DNA of 64,000 nt, taken from assembly GCF_003056305.1 (NCBI RefSeq), contig NZ_PYVX01000003.1:372001-436000 (forward strand), given 5' to 3'. The notes beneath the pieces are model-generated. The model saw only the letters and a program-made list of their open reading frames with translations. It did no database searches and was not told the origin of the DNA. Positions 36,100 to 45,007 of the stretch are shown here, in pieces. Every line of letters begins with the position of its first letter. Positions within the stretch are counted from its first letter, which is position 1. The translations under genes and the position numbers were made by a program. Source of the DNA: Halomonas denitrificans (GTDB taxonomy: Bacteria > Pseudomonadota > Gammaproteobacteria > Pseudomonadales > Halomonadaceae).

Positions 36100-37560
36100 A
36101 TGCCTGCTCTACCCGAGATGCCCCGCCACCAGGCCCTGATCGGCGGTGAATGGGTCGCCACTCGCGAGACCCTGGCGGTCGAGGCTCCCGCATGGGGCGA
36201 GACTCTCACGCGGATTGCCCGCGGCCAGGCCGAGGAGGTCGACGAGGCCGTCCAGGCGGCCGGTGACGCCTTTGCCGGTCGTCTGGGTAACTGGTCGGAC
36301 TGGAGCGCCCGCCGGCGCAGCGAGTGGCTGCTGGCCTTCGCCGCCACCATCGAGGCCGATCACCAGCGCCTGGCCGAGCTGGAGTGTCTCGATACCGGCA
36401 AGCCCATGACCCAGGCCCGGGGCGACATCACCGCCTGCGCCCGCTACTTCCGCTTCTATGGCGGGGCCGCCGACAAGCTGCACGGCGAGACGATCCCCTT
36501 CGAGAACGACTTCGCGGTGATGACCTGGCGCGAACCCTTCGGGGTCTGCGCCCAGATCATTCCCTGGAACTATCCCGCCCAGATCTTCGGCCGCTGTGTC
36601 GCCGCCGCCCTGGCGGCAGGGAACACCGTGGTGCTCAAGCCGGCGGAGGAGGCCTGCCTGAGCGTGCTGCGCCTGGCCGAGCTGGCAACGCAGGCGGGCC
36701 TGCCTCCCGGCGTGCTCAACGTCGTCCCGGGGCTGGGCCGCGAGGCGGGTGCCGCCCTGGCGGCGAATCCGCACATCGACCACCTCTCGTTCACCGGCTC
36801 CCCCGAGACCGGCACCCTGGTGGCCCAGGCCGCGGCCGTGCACCACGTGCCGGTCACCATGGAGCTGGGGGGCAAGTCGCCTCAGGTCATCTTCGCCGAT
36901 GCCGACCTGGACCTGGCGCTCGAGGCGGTGGTGCGCGGCATCATCCAGAATGCCGGCCAGACCTGCTCCGCCGGCAGTCGCCTGCTGGTCCAACGCGAGG
37001 TGGCCGAGCCGGTGCTGGCGCGCCTCGTCGAGCGCTTCTCGGCGCTGCGCTGCGATGCCGGCGAGGCCGATGCCGACTGTGGTCCGCTGATCAGTGCCCG
37101 CCAGAGGGCCGGCCTCGAGGCCCGGCTGGAGGCCGCCCGGGCCGATGGCATCCGGGTGCTGGTCCAGGGGCAGCTGGCCGAGGGGGCGCCCGCCGGAGGG
37201 CACTTCGTGGTGCCGCAGGTGCTGACCGACATCCCGGCCGGCCACGAGGTGGTGCGGGAGGAGCTGTTCGGGCCCGTGCTGGCGGTGCAGACCTTCGAGG
37301 ACGAGGCGGAGGCGCTGGCCCTCGCCAATGCCACGGACTTCGGCCTCTGCGCGGGGATCTGGACCCGGGACGGCGGGCGGCAGCTGCGCCTCGCCAAGGG
37401 CATCCGCAGCGGCCAGGTGTTCGTCAACAACTACGGCGCCGCCGGCGGCATCGAGCTGCCCTTCGGTGGCGTGGGACGTTCCGGCCATGGCCGTGAGAAG
37501 GGGTTCGAGGGGCTCAGGAGCTACACCCGGCTGAAGACCCTGGCCATCCGGCATGGCTGA
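36100..37560 (+). CDS. NAD(P)+-dependent aldehyde dehydrogenase
   Basis: 486 aa, complete ALDH fold: IIPWNYPAQIFGR, FTGSPETG, general base Glu in MELGGKSPQ, nucleophile Cys in NAGQTCSAGSR, and EELFGPVLAV. Resembles betaine-aldehyde-type ALDHs. In this operon it may oxidise a tetrose or another sugar aldehyde to the acid that enters the pathway; that role is inferred and the enzyme is not part of the standard threonate/erythronate gene set. Confidence 0.88.
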   Translation: MPALPEMPRHQALIGGEWVATRETLAVEAPAWGETLTRIARGQAEEVDEAVQAAGDAFAGRLGNWSDWSARRRSEWLLAFAATIEADHQRLAELECLDTGKPMTQARGDITACARYFRFYGGAADKLHGETIPFENDFAVMTWREPFGVCAQIIPWNYPAQIFGRCVAAALAAGNTVVLKPAEEACLSVLRLAELATQAGLPPGVLNVVPGLGREAGAALAANPHIDHLSFTGSPETGTLVAQAAAVHHVPVTMELGGKSPQVIFADADLDLALEAVVRGIIQNAGQTCSAGSRLLVQREVAEPVLARLVERFSALRCDAGEADADCGPLISARQRAGLEARLEAARADGIRVLVQGQLAEGAPAGGHFVVPQVLTDIPAGHEVVREELFGPVLAVQTFEDEAEALALANATDFGLCAGIWTRDGGRQLRLAKGIRSGQVFVNNYGAAGGIELPFGGVGRSGHGREKGFEGLRSYTRLKTLAIRHG

Positions 37561-37600
37561 CGTGCCGGCAGCCGGCTTCTATTCGCACAAGGAGATCCTA

Positions 37601-38479
37601 ATGACAGAGACAGTGCGTGTCGGACTGATCGGTGTCGGCCTGATGGGCCATGGCATCGCGCGAAACCTCCTCGAGGCCGGCCATCGGTTGTGCTTCCTCG
37701 ACCATCCGGGCAACCAGCCGGTGGACGACCTGCTGGCCGCCGGCGCCACCGCCTGGGCCACCGGGCGCGAGGTGGCCGAGTCCGCCGAGGTGGTCATCCT
37801 CTGCGTGACCGGCTCCCCCCAGGTCGAGGCGGTCCTGTTCGAGGCCGGCGGGGTGCTGGAGGGGCTCGCGCCCGGCACCGTGGTGATCGACTGCTCCACT
37901 GCCCTGCCCAGCTCGACGGCCAGGGTCGCCCGGCGGGTCGACGAGGCGGGGGGGCGCTTCATGGACGCGGCCATGACTCGCACGCCGAAGGAGGCCGAGG
38001 CGGGGCGACTCAACCTGATCGTCGGGGCCCCGGCGGCGCTCTATGCCGAACTGCACCCGCTGCTGGAGAGCTTCGCCGAGACCATCACCCATGCCGGTGA
38101 GGTGGGAGCGGGGCATACTCTCAAGCTGCTGCACAACTTCGTGTCGCTGGGCTTCTCGGCGGTGCTCGCCGAGGCGGCGGCGGCCTCGCGCCGGGCGGGC
38201 ATCGACGACGCGGCCTTCCTCGAGGTCTTGGGCAGCGGCGGAGGCGCCGGGGTGGTCTTCGAGCGACTGCGTCCCTTCGTCGAGGCCGGCGATCCGTCCG
38301 GATTCCGCTTCAGCGTGGCCAATGCCACCAAGGACCTCGGCTACTACCGGGCCATGACCGACGAACTGGGCGCCTCCGGCGACCTGGCCCGGGCGGTCGA
38401 GGGGCTCTATGCGGGCATCGCGGATCAGGACCGGATGGTGCCGGAGCTCATCGCGCTCCTTCAGGCGGCCCGGCCATGA
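37601..38479 (+). CDS. Second beta-hydroxyacid dehydrogenase-family oxidoreductase
   Basis: 292 aa. Rossmann GLIGVGLMGHGIARNL at the start; substrate motif altered to DAAMTRTPKEAEAGRLNLIVG, catalytic Lys kept in HTLKLLHNFVS. Divergent from ltnD in the same operon, so a different substrate. AAGGAG lies 7 nt before ATG 37601, which settles the start. Tartronate-semialdehyde reductase or 3-hydroxyisobutyrate dehydrogenase are possible family roles; none can be assigned. Confidence 0.85.
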   Translation: MTETVRVGLIGVGLMGHGIARNLLEAGHRLCFLDHPGNQPVDDLLAAGATAWATGREVAESAEVVILCVTGSPQVEAVLFEAGGVLEGLAPGTVVIDCSTALPSSTARVARRVDEAGGRFMDAAMTRTPKEAEAGRLNLIVGAPAALYAELHPLLESFAETITHAGEVGAGHTLKLLHNFVSLGFSAVLAEAAAASRRAGIDDAAFLEVLGSGGGAGVVFERLRPFVEAGDPSGFRFSVANATKDLGYYRAMTDELGASGDLARAVEGLYAGIADQDRMVPELIALLQAARP

Positions 38480-38512
38480 TCACGGCCCCCCATCCACGGG
38501 AGGCATGACGGC

Positions 38513-39415
38513 ATGTCCCTCTCCCACCGCCAGCAGGGCCTGTTGCTGACCGGCGGGGGCGCGCTGATCATGTCGCCGGATGCCCTGCTGATCAAGCTGG
38601 CGGCCCTGCCGGATGCCGAGATCCTGATGTGGCGGGGATTGCTCTCGGCGCTGGGGTTCCTGCTGATCGCGCTGGCGCGCCATGGGCGCGGGACCCTCGA
38701 GGCCTATCGGCGTTGCGGGGGCACGGGCATCGCCGTGGCCCTGCTCTTCAGCCTCACGACCTGTGGCTTCGTGCTGGGCAACCAGTACACCAAGGCGGGC
38801 AACGTCCTGCTGATCCTGGCGGGGGCGCCGCTGATCGCCGCCCTGTTCTCCCGCGCGATCCTCGGCGAGCGCCTGCCGCGGCGCACCTGGCTGGCGATCG
38901 TGCTGTGCATGCTGGGCATCGGGATGATCGTGCTCGACGATGCCGGGGCCGGCTCCTGGGTGGGCAATGCCTTTGCCCTCATGGCGGCCACGACCCTGGC
39001 ACTCAACTTCACGCTCTGCCGCCGCCGACCCGGTGTCGACATGAGCCCCATGCTGGTCTTCAACGGCCTGATCGTCGGCGGAGGTGCGGCCATGGTGCTG
39101 CTGCTGGGCCAGGGCGGGATCGCCATGCCGCCGATCGACCGCTGGCTGCTGGTCGCCTTGCTCTGCCTGTTCATCGTGCCGGCCGGGGTGACGCTGCTGC
39201 AGCGTGGTCCGCTCTATCTGCCCGCCGCCGAGGTGGGCCTGCTGCTGCTCCTGGAGGTGGTGTTCGGCACCCTCTGGGCCTGGGGGCTGCTGGGCGAGAC
39301 CCCGGCGCCGATCGCCTTGGTCGGGGGCGGGCTGGTCCTGGGCACTCTGGTGGTCAAGGGGCTCTACGAGCGGCGGCTGGAGCAGCGCCTACGCACGGCG
39401 ATGGCCTCCCGTTGA
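38513..39415 (+). CDS. EamA/DMT-family permease
   Basis: 300 aa, ten membrane helices in two EamA repeats (about 10-135 and 150-285), e.g. MSPDALLIKLAALPDAEILMWRGLLSALG and LPAAEVGLLLLLEVVFGTLWAWGLLGE. GGGAGG precedes the start. Last gene of the operon. It may export an intermediate or give a second uptake route; substrate unknown. Confidence 0.87.
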   Translation: MSLSHRQQGLLLTGGGALIMSPDALLIKLAALPDAEILMWRGLLSALGFLLIALARHGRGTLEAYRRCGGTGIAVALLFSLTTCGFVLGNQYTKAGNVLLILAGAPLIAALFSRAILGERLPRRTWLAIVLCMLGIGMIVLDDAGAGSWVGNAFALMAATTLALNFTLCRRRPGVDMSPMLVFNGLIVGGGAAMVLLLGQGGIAMPPIDRWLLVALLCLFIVPAGVTLLQRGPLYLPAAEVGLLLLLEVVFGTLWAWGLLGETPAPIALVGGGLVLGTLVVKGLYERRLEQRLRTAMASR

Positions 39416-39609
39416 GCGCTGCCGTCGAGCGACCCCGTGAGGGTCAGGGTTGGAGCGGGGAGCTCGACCGGCGCTAAGAAACCTGACCTGGGTCGCACGG
39501 GCCGCACTGCTCCCTTCACGAGGCGGGGCGCGGCCCGTTACGCTGCTCCCTAGCTGTCGGCATCGAGCCCGTCAGCCCCATATCCGTCATGCCATCCCGA
39601 GGAGGGCCC

Positions 39610-40002
39610 GTGGCCATTTCCTGTTTTGCCGATCTGCTCGACGAGGCGCGCGCCCAGTCCGAGCCCCAGCGCCTGCTCTTCGTCTTCACCCGGGCCGAGC
39701 TGCCCGACCACCCCAGCGAGGAGCAGCGGCGCCGCTTCGAGCAGGGCGAGGGCGGCGTGCTGACCCCGGTGGTCTGCGTCGACAAGGCGCCCGAGGCGCT
39801 CTCCGACATGGCGGCGCTGGTGGCGGAGTCCCGCGAGACCGGCGCCGAGTGGGACATCGTCTTCGTGGCCGCCCTGGCCGGTCCCAGCGCCGAGGCAAAG
39901 GCCGAGCAGCACCTCAACCGCATGGTGGAGTCGCTGAAGATGGGCAACGTCGCCTCCTTCCTGGCCTTCGACCGGCAGGGTGAGGCGGTGAGCATCGGCT
40001 GA
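39610..40002 (+). CDS. Conserved hypothetical protein (about 130 aa)
   Basis: 130 aa from GTG 39610, preceded by GAGGAGG; an ATG seven codons earlier is less well placed. No signal peptide or membrane segment. Conserved stretches: FADLLDEARAQSEPQRLLFVFTRAELPD, GVLTPVVCVDKAPEALSDMAALV and WDIVFVAALAG. I recall close relatives in Pseudomonas labelled ribonucleotide reductase subunit alpha, but nothing here supports an RNR role. Single gene; function unknown. Confidence 0.8.
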   Translation: MAISCFADLLDEARAQSEPQRLLFVFTRAELPDHPSEEQRRRFEQGEGGVLTPVVCVDKAPEALSDMAALVAESRETGAEWDIVFVAALAGPSAEAKAEQHLNRMVESLKMGNVASFLAFDRQGEAVSIG

Positions 40003-40020
40003 CGCCCGCCCACCGGGGCC

Positions 40021-40086
40021 ATAGGGTTGAATTATCAGGGCCATGGCACCATTCAATTTACGCTATCAGGAGATGCGGGCTACCAT
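40021..40086 (+). promoter_or_regulatory. OxyR-like site and ahpC promoter
   Basis: Four tetranucleotides with exact OxyR spacing: ATAG (40021) - N7 - TTAT (40032) - N7 - ATGG (40043) - N7 - CAAT (40054), 13 of 16 consensus bases. A -35 TTTACG (40057-40062) and -10 TACCAT (40081-40086), 18-bp spacer, follow directly, as expected for OxyR activation. Confidence 0.75.
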
Positions 40087-40139
40087 GCGTCCCGTATCCC
40101 CGCCAACCATTCCACGAAAGTCGATAGGAGCATCACCGA

Positions 40140-40703
40140 ATGTCCCTGCTGAACACCGAAGTCAAGCCGTTCAACGCCACCGCCTACCACAACGGCGAGT
40201 TCGTCGACGTCTCCGACGCCGACCTCAAGGGCCAGTGGAGCGTCTTCTTCTTCTACCCGGCTGACTTCACCTTCGTCTGCCCGACCGAGCTGGGCGATCT
40301 GGCCGACAATTACGATGAGTTCAAGAAGCTGGGCGTCGAGATCTACGGCGTGTCCACCGACACCCACTTCACCCACAAGGCGTGGCACGACAGCTCCGAG
40401 ACCATCAACAAGCTGCAGTACCCGATGCTGGCCGACCCGACTCACGCCATCTCGCGCAACTTCGAGGTGCTGATCGAGGACGCGGGCATCGCCGAGCGCG
40501 GCACCTTCGTGGTCGACCCGGACGGCAAGATCCAGATCATCGAGCTGAACGCCGGCAACATCGGCCGTAACGCCGAGGAGCTGCTGCGCAAGGTCAAGGC
40601 CGCCCAGTACGTGCGCGCCAACCCGAACGAAGTCTGCCCGGCCAAGTGGGAAGAAGGCGAAGCGACCCTCTCTCCCTCCCTGGACCTGGTCGGCAAGATC
40701 TAA
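40140..40703 (+). CDS. ahpC: Alkyl hydroperoxide reductase AhpC (2-Cys peroxiredoxin)
   Basis: 187 aa, same length as E. coli AhpC. Peroxidatic Cys47 in FTFVCPTE and resolving Cys166 in [23 protein letters not shown] and GTFVVDPDG typical of typical 2-Cys peroxiredoxins. AGGAG lies before the ATG. Reduces H2O2 and organic peroxides with electrons from AhpF downstream. Confidence 0.97.
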   Translation: MSLLNTEVKPFNATAYHNGEFVDVSDADLKGQWSVFFFYPADFTFVCPTELGDLADNYDEFKKLGVEIYGVSTDTHFTHKAWHDSSETINKLQYPMLADPTHAISRNFEVLIEDAGIAERGTFVVDPDGKIQIIELNAGNIGRNAEELLRKVKAAQYVRANPNEVCPAKWEEGEATLSPSLDLVGKI

Positions 40704-40719
40704 ACGATCTGCCCCTGCC

Positions 40720-40778
40720 GGCGAGGCCTTTCACGGCCTCGCCTGTCCCCACCCGGGCATCCCCTGCCCGGGTACTTA
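40720..40778 (+). terminator. Two consecutive hairpins between ahpC and ahpF
   Basis: GGCGAGGCC (40720-40728) pairs with GGCCTCGCC (40735-40743); ACCCGGGCA (40751-40759) pairs with TGCCCGGGT (40765-40773), then ACTTATT. Probable partial terminators lowering ahpF relative to ahpC. Confidence 0.65.
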
Positions 40779-40875
40779 TTCCGGAAGCCTGAGCGAACCG
40801 AGGCGCCCCGCGCGGGATGCCACGGCCCCCTCATGCCTCCGTCTTGACCCCCGAACATGAAGGAATGCCGCTGTC

Positions 40876-42432
40876 ATGTTGGACGACAATCTGAAAAGCC
40901 AGCTCAACGCCTATCTGCAGAAGGTCACTCAGCCGTTCGAGATCGTCGCGTCCCTCGATGACGGCGACAAGTCCAAGGAACTGCACGGCCTGCTGACCGA
41001 CATCGTCGGCCTGACCGACAAGATCACCCTGAAGCTCGACGGCCAGGATGCCCGCACGCCGTCCTTCGCCCTGAATCGTCCCGGCGAAGAGAGCGGCGTG
41101 GTCTTCGCCGGCATCCCCATGGGCCACGAGTTCACCTCGCTGGTGCTGGCGCTGCTGCAGATCGGCGGCCATCCGCCCAAGGTCTCCGAGGAGGTGATCG
41201 AGCAGATCAGGAGCCTCGACGGCGAGATGCGCTTCGAGACCTACTTCTCGCTCTCCTGCCAGAACTGCCCGGACGTGGTCCAGGCGCTGAACCTGATGGC
41301 GATCCTCAACCCCAACGTCCATCACGTCGCCATCGACGGCGCGCTGTTCCAGGACGAGGTGAAGGCGCGCGAGATCATGTCGGTGCCGAGCGTCTACCTC
41401 AACGGCGAGCCCTTCGACCAGGGCCGCATGAGCCTGGAGCAGATACTGGCCAAGGTGGACACCGGTGCCGCCGAGCGCGAGGCCGCCAAGCTCAACGACA
41501 AGGCCACCTTCGACACCCTGATGATCGGCGGCGGGCCCGCCGGCGCCGCGGCGGCGGTCTATGCCGCGCGCAAGGGCATCCGCACCGGCGTGGCCGCGGA
41601 GCGCTTCGGCGGCCAGGTGCTCGACACCCTGGGCATCGAGAACCTCATCTCCGTGCCCCGCACCGAGGGCCCGAAGCTTGCCGCGGCGCTGGAGGAGCAC
41701 GTCAAGGAGTACGAGGTCGACATCATGAACCTGCAGCGGGCGGTGTCGCTGGTGCCGGCCACCCAGCCGGGTGGTGAGCACGAGGTGGCGTTCGAATCCG
41801 GCGCCCGCCTGCGCGCCAAGACCCTGGTGCTGGCCACCGGCGCCCGCTGGCGCGAGATGGGCGTGCCCGGCGAGGCCGAGTACCGCAACAAGGGCGTGGC
41901 CTACTGCCCCCACTGCGACGGCCCGCTGTTCAAGGGCAAGCGCGTGGCGGTGATCGGCGGCGGCAACTCCGGCGTCGAGGCGGCCATCGACCTGGCCGGC
42001 ATCGTCGGCCACGTGACGCTGCTCGAGTTCATGGACGAGATGCGCGCCGACGCGGTGCTGCAGAAGAAGCTGCGCAGCCTGCCCAACGTCGAGATCATCC
42101 TCGGCGCCCGCACCACCGAGGTGAATGGCGACGGCAAGCGGGTCGACGGCCTGACCTATGAGGAGCGCGCCACCGGCGAGCTGCGCCGGGTCGACCTGGA
42201 GGGCGTCTTCGTGCAGATCGGCCTGGTGCCCAACACCGAGTGGCTGCAGGACTCGCCCATCGAGCTCTCCGAGCGCGGCGAGATCGTCGTCGACCAGCGT
42301 GGCATGACCTCGATTCCCGGCATCTTCGCCGCCGGCGACGTCACCACCGTGCCCTACAAGCAGATCGTCATCGCCATGGGCGAAGGCTCCAAGGCCGCCC
42401 TCGGCGCCTTCGACCACCTGATCCGCAGCTGA
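40876..42432 (+). CDS. ahpF: Alkyl hydroperoxide reductase subunit F
   Basis: 518 aa flavoprotein. N-terminal double-thioredoxin-like domain with redox pair Cys128-Q-N-Cys131; FAD site [19 protein letters not shown]; active disulfide Cys344-P-H-Cys347; NAD site [15 protein letters not shown]-terminal [16 protein letters not shown]. Transfers electrons from NADH to AhpC. Confidence 0.96.
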   Translation: MLDDNLKSQLNAYLQKVTQPFEIVASLDDGDKSKELHGLLTDIVGLTDKITLKLDGQDARTPSFALNRPGEESGVVFAGIPMGHEFTSLVLALLQIGGHPPKVSEEVIEQIRSLDGEMRFETYFSLSCQNCPDVVQALNLMAILNPNVHHVAIDGALFQDEVKAREIMSVPSVYLNGEPFDQGRMSLEQILAKVDTGAAEREAAKLNDKATFDTLMIGGGPAGAAAAVYAARKGIRTGVAAERFGGQVLDTLGIENLISVPRTEGPKLAAALEEHVKEYEVDIMNLQRAVSLVPATQPGGEHEVAFESGARLRAKTLVLATGARWREMGVPGEAEYRNKGVAYCPHCDGPLFKGKRVAVIGGGNSGVEAAIDLAGIVGHVTLLEFMDEMRADAVLQKKLRSLPNVEIILGARTTEVNGDGKRVDGLTYEERATGELRRVDLEGVFVQIGLVPNTEWLQDSPIELSERGEIVVDQRGMTSIPGIFAAGDVTTVPYKQIVIAMGEGSKAALGAFDHLIRS

Positions 42433-42467
42433 TCGCGGCCGGGCGCCTGGTGCCCGGCCCATCGACG

Positions 42468-42507
42468 ACGCCCCCGCCGGCCCTGCCGGCGGGGGCGTTT
42501 TCGTTGT
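42468..42507 (+). terminator. Rho-independent terminator after ahpF
   Basis: 13-bp stem ACGCCCCCGCCGG (42468-42480) with CCGGCGGGGGCGT (42486-42498), followed by TTTCGTTGTT. Confidence 0.93.
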
Positions 42508-42555
42508 TCAGTCCAAGGATCGGCGAGTAGCCGGGGGTGGTGGGATCGCCAGCGC

Positions 42556-42921
42556 TCAGCCGAGCAGCCAGAGAAAGGGCAGCAGCGACACGGCGAGCAC
42601 GCCGGCGGCCAGCAGGGCCAGTAGCAGCGTGCGAAGAGGCCGGTGCCGAAGGCGCCGCCACAGGGTCGGCGCCTCGCCGCGGGCGGCGAGGCGCGCCTGC
42701 TCGTCGCGCACCCGCGCGCCGAGCGTCTGCTGGTAGGCGTCGATCAGCGCCCGGGCCTGCTCGCGCTGGGCCTCGTCGCGCAGCCAGATGGCCGCCACGC
42801 CGAGCCCCCAGAAGCCGGCTCGGGTCTCGTAGGTCGCGATCTCGTGCTCGTCGAGCAGGCGACGCACCGCCTCGGCCTCCTCGTCGGGCACGTTGCCCAG
42901 GTGAAACAGCAGTTTGGCCAT
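42556..42921 (-). CDS. DUF2007/DUF6164-like protein with C-terminal membrane anchor
   Basis: 121 aa. The N-terminal half LLFHLGNVPDEEAEAVRRLLDEHEIATYET plus GFWGLGVAAIWLRDEAQREQARALI is the small signal-transducer-like domain; the C-terminus is one membrane helix (about 98-119). Conserved but of unknown function. Follows the next gene by 11 nt, likely one transcript. Confidence 0.72.
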   Translation of the reverse strand: MAKLLFHLGNVPDEEAEAVRRLLDEHEIATYETRAGFWGLGVAAIWLRDEAQREQARALIDAYQQTLGARVRDEQARLAARGEAPTLWRRLRHRPLRTLLLALLAAGVLAVSLLPFLWLLG

Positions 42922-42932
42922 CGTGCCCTCCG

Positions 42933-43529
42933 TCAGTGATCGCGCCCGTCGCCGCCCGGGACGGGCGCCTGGGCGCAGAGGCGGCGCATGCGCGCGATCG
43001 CCTCGCCGGCCCCGGCCAGGGCGAAGGCCATGTACCAGGGATCGTCCTCGCCGCGCATCAGGCGCAGGCGCAGCAGCTCGCCGTCGGCCATCTCCTCGAG
43101 CAGCCGGTCCAGTCCGGGCAGCGCAAGGCGCACGTAGAAGCCGCGGTCGCCGCGCTCGGTGACGAAGGCGGCTTCGCCGCTGTGGATGGGCGCGTGATCG
43201 ACGCGCAGGTCGGCGGGCACGCGATTCACCGTGGCGCTCTCGGGCTGGTAGTCGTCGAGCTCCACGCGAAGCTCCAGCCAGGGCAGGTCGCAGGCCCCGG
43301 CGCTGGCGTTGACGCTGAAGATCGAGTCGCTGTAGCTCTGCTGGTCGATGGCGCGGAAGTGGCGCGCCTCGCCGAGCGACAGGGCCAGGGAGTGCCAGCC
43401 GCCATGGGCCCGGGCGTCGCTGGTGTTGTAGTTCGTGGCCGCGGCGGGGCCGGCCAGCAGCAGGCCCGCCGCCAGGAGCAGCGTCGAGAACAGCGGCAGG
43501 AAAGGGGCAAGACGGGAACGGCGGGGCAT
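42933..43529 (-). CDS. Exported hypothetical protein
   Basis: 198 aa from ATG 43529 (GAGG upstream). Signal peptide about 1-31 (ends AAA). Mature part begins TNYNTSDARAHGGWHSLALSLG, has two Cys (ACDLPWLELRV and RRLCAQ) that could form a disulfide, and no recognised domain. It lies between the nos cluster and the preceding small gene on the same strand. Function unknown. Confidence 0.7.
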   Translation of the reverse strand: MPRRSRLAPFLPLFSTLLLAAGLLLAGPAAATNYNTSDARAHGGWHSLALSLGEARHFRAIDQQSYSDSIFSVNASAGACDLPWLELRVELDDYQPESATVNRVPADLRVDHAPIHSGEAAFVTERGDRGFYVRLALPGLDRLLEEMADGELLRLRLMRGEDDPWYMAFALAGAGEAIARMRRLCAQAPVPGGDGRDH

Positions 43530-43617
43530 GGCAGGGGCTTCCTCGGACCGGGACGCGCCCGAGGCTAGCACGCGGCGGCGGGGCTGTCTGCGCTTCGCCG
43601 TCGGCGGCGCGCCCCGC

Positions 43618-44172
43618 TCAGTGGGCGGTGTGCGCGTCCATCCCGGCCCCGCCCAGCTCGCCGCGCCCCAGGCGTCCCAGCAGGTCGAGGTCGATCTCCT
43701 CATAGGTCACCAGCCGGCCGCCATGGTCGTCGCGGAAGGCCTCGGCCTCGCCGCGTTCGGCGAAGGAGGCGAGGGTGTGGCCCATGGCGCCGCGGCGCTC
43801 GTGGCCGACCACGTACCAGGCCTCGCTGGCCCGTATGAAGGCTTCGTCCGCGGGCTGCACCCAGGTCGTCTTGCCGATGTCGTGGACATAGGCGTGGGAG
43901 AGCCGGGTCTCGTTCTCGGGCTGCTTGAGGAAGGTGAAGAGTTCCAGGGTGGAGCAGAACTTGCTCGGCGTCTCCTGCCCCTTCAGGAAGGCCTCGCCCT
44001 TGGGGCCGGGGAAGTCCTGGATCAGCATGCCGCAGACGTGACAGCTGTCGCCGTCCTCGATGGGCAGCGGGGCGGCGAGGGCCTCGGGGTCGGACTCGCT
44101 GCATCCGGTGAGCAGCACGAGGAGCAGCGGCAGCAGGAGGCAGACACGGGGCATGGCAAGGTTCCGGAGCAT
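43618..44172 (-). CDS. nosL: NosL copper-delivery lipoprotein
   Basis: Outer-face lipoprotein that supplies Cu(I) to NosZ. 184 aa from ATG 44172 (an internal start at 44154 is possible). Lipobox LLTGC near residue 24; copper motif CHVCGM; conserved FCSTLELFTFL and HDIGKTTWV. Last gene of nosRZDFYL, 10 nt after nosY. Confidence 0.94.
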   Translation of the reverse strand: MLRNLAMPRVCLLLPLLLVLLTGCSESDPEALAAPLPIEDGDSCHVCGMLIQDFPGPKGEAFLKGQETPSKFCSTLELFTFLKQPENETRLSHAYVHDIGKTTWVQPADEAFIRASEAWYVVGHERRGAMGHTLASFAERGEAEAFRDDHGGRLVTYEEIDLDLLGRLGRGELGGAGMDAHTAH

Positions 44173-44182
44173 GGGGGTGGCC

Positions 44183-45007
44183 TCAGGCCGAACGGTGGCG
44201 GAAGCGCAGCAGGGCCAGGCCCAGCGGGACGAGGATCCAGGCCATCAGGATCGGCACCACCACGGCGGGCCGGAAGGCGCCGCCTTCGGCGATGGCGGTC
44301 AGGCCGATGTAGCTGCGGGCCGCCTCGACGCCGGCCAGGTTGATCAGGCGGAAGCACTCGATGGGGTTGAGCAGCAGCAGCCAGGGCAGCCAGTCACCGC
44401 CCTGCTCGACGCTGACCAGCAGGGCCAGCAGTCCCAGGTCGAAGACCAGCACGAAGAGGAACCACACCACCAGGGCGAGCCCCGCGGCCCGCGCCTTCTC
44501 GGTGACGCAGACACTGATCAGGTAGGCGAAGGCGATGAAGACCCAGCCCAGCAGCACGCTGCTGGCGATCAGCAGGCCCATGCCGGCAGCGAGCTCGGCG
44601 AGGGCCACGCCATCGGCGGCCAGCGCGATCACCGCCCCGGCGATACCGAAGCCCAGCGTCGTCGCGGCGCCCAGGATCAGGCCGTGGCCGAGGAACTTGC
44701 CGAGCAGCAGCGAGGTGCGACTGATGGGGTAGGTGAGCAGCAGCAGCAGGGTGCCGGCCTCCTGCTCGCCCACCACGGCGTCAAAGGCCAGCAGCAGGGC
44801 GATCAGCGGGATCAGGAACACCGCCAGGGTGGCCAGGCTGACCAGGGTCGTGGCCAGCGAGGTGAAGCCCAGGCCGCCGCTGGCCGCGGCCCCGAACCAG
44901 GCGATGCCCACGGCCAGCAGGGCCAGCACCAGGGCGATGGCCAGCACCCAGCGGTTGCGCAGGCCGTCGCGAAACTCCTTGCCGGCGATGGTCAGGATGG
45001 CGGTCAT
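44183..45007 (-). CDS. nosY: NosY ABC-type permease
   Basis: 274 aa, six membrane helices. Motifs of the ABC-2 permease for copper-site assembly: AGKEFRDGLRNRW, VVGEQEAGTLLLLLTYPISRTSLLLGKF. Works with NosF and NosD to mature the CuZ centre of NosZ. Overlaps nosF by 4 nt. Confidence 0.95.
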   Translation of the reverse strand: MTAILTIAGKEFRDGLRNRWVLAIALVLALLAVGIAWFGAAASGGLGFTSLATTLVSLATLAVFLIPLIALLLAFDAVVGEQEAGTLLLLLTYPISRTSLLLGKFLGHGLILGAATTLGFGIAGAVIALAADGVALAELAAGMGLLIASSVLLGWVFIAFAYLISVCVTEKARAAGLALVVWFLFVLVFDLGLLALLVSVEQGGDWLPWLLLLNPIECFRLINLAGVEAARSYIGLTAIAEGGAFRPAVVVPILMAWILVPLGLALLRFRHRSA

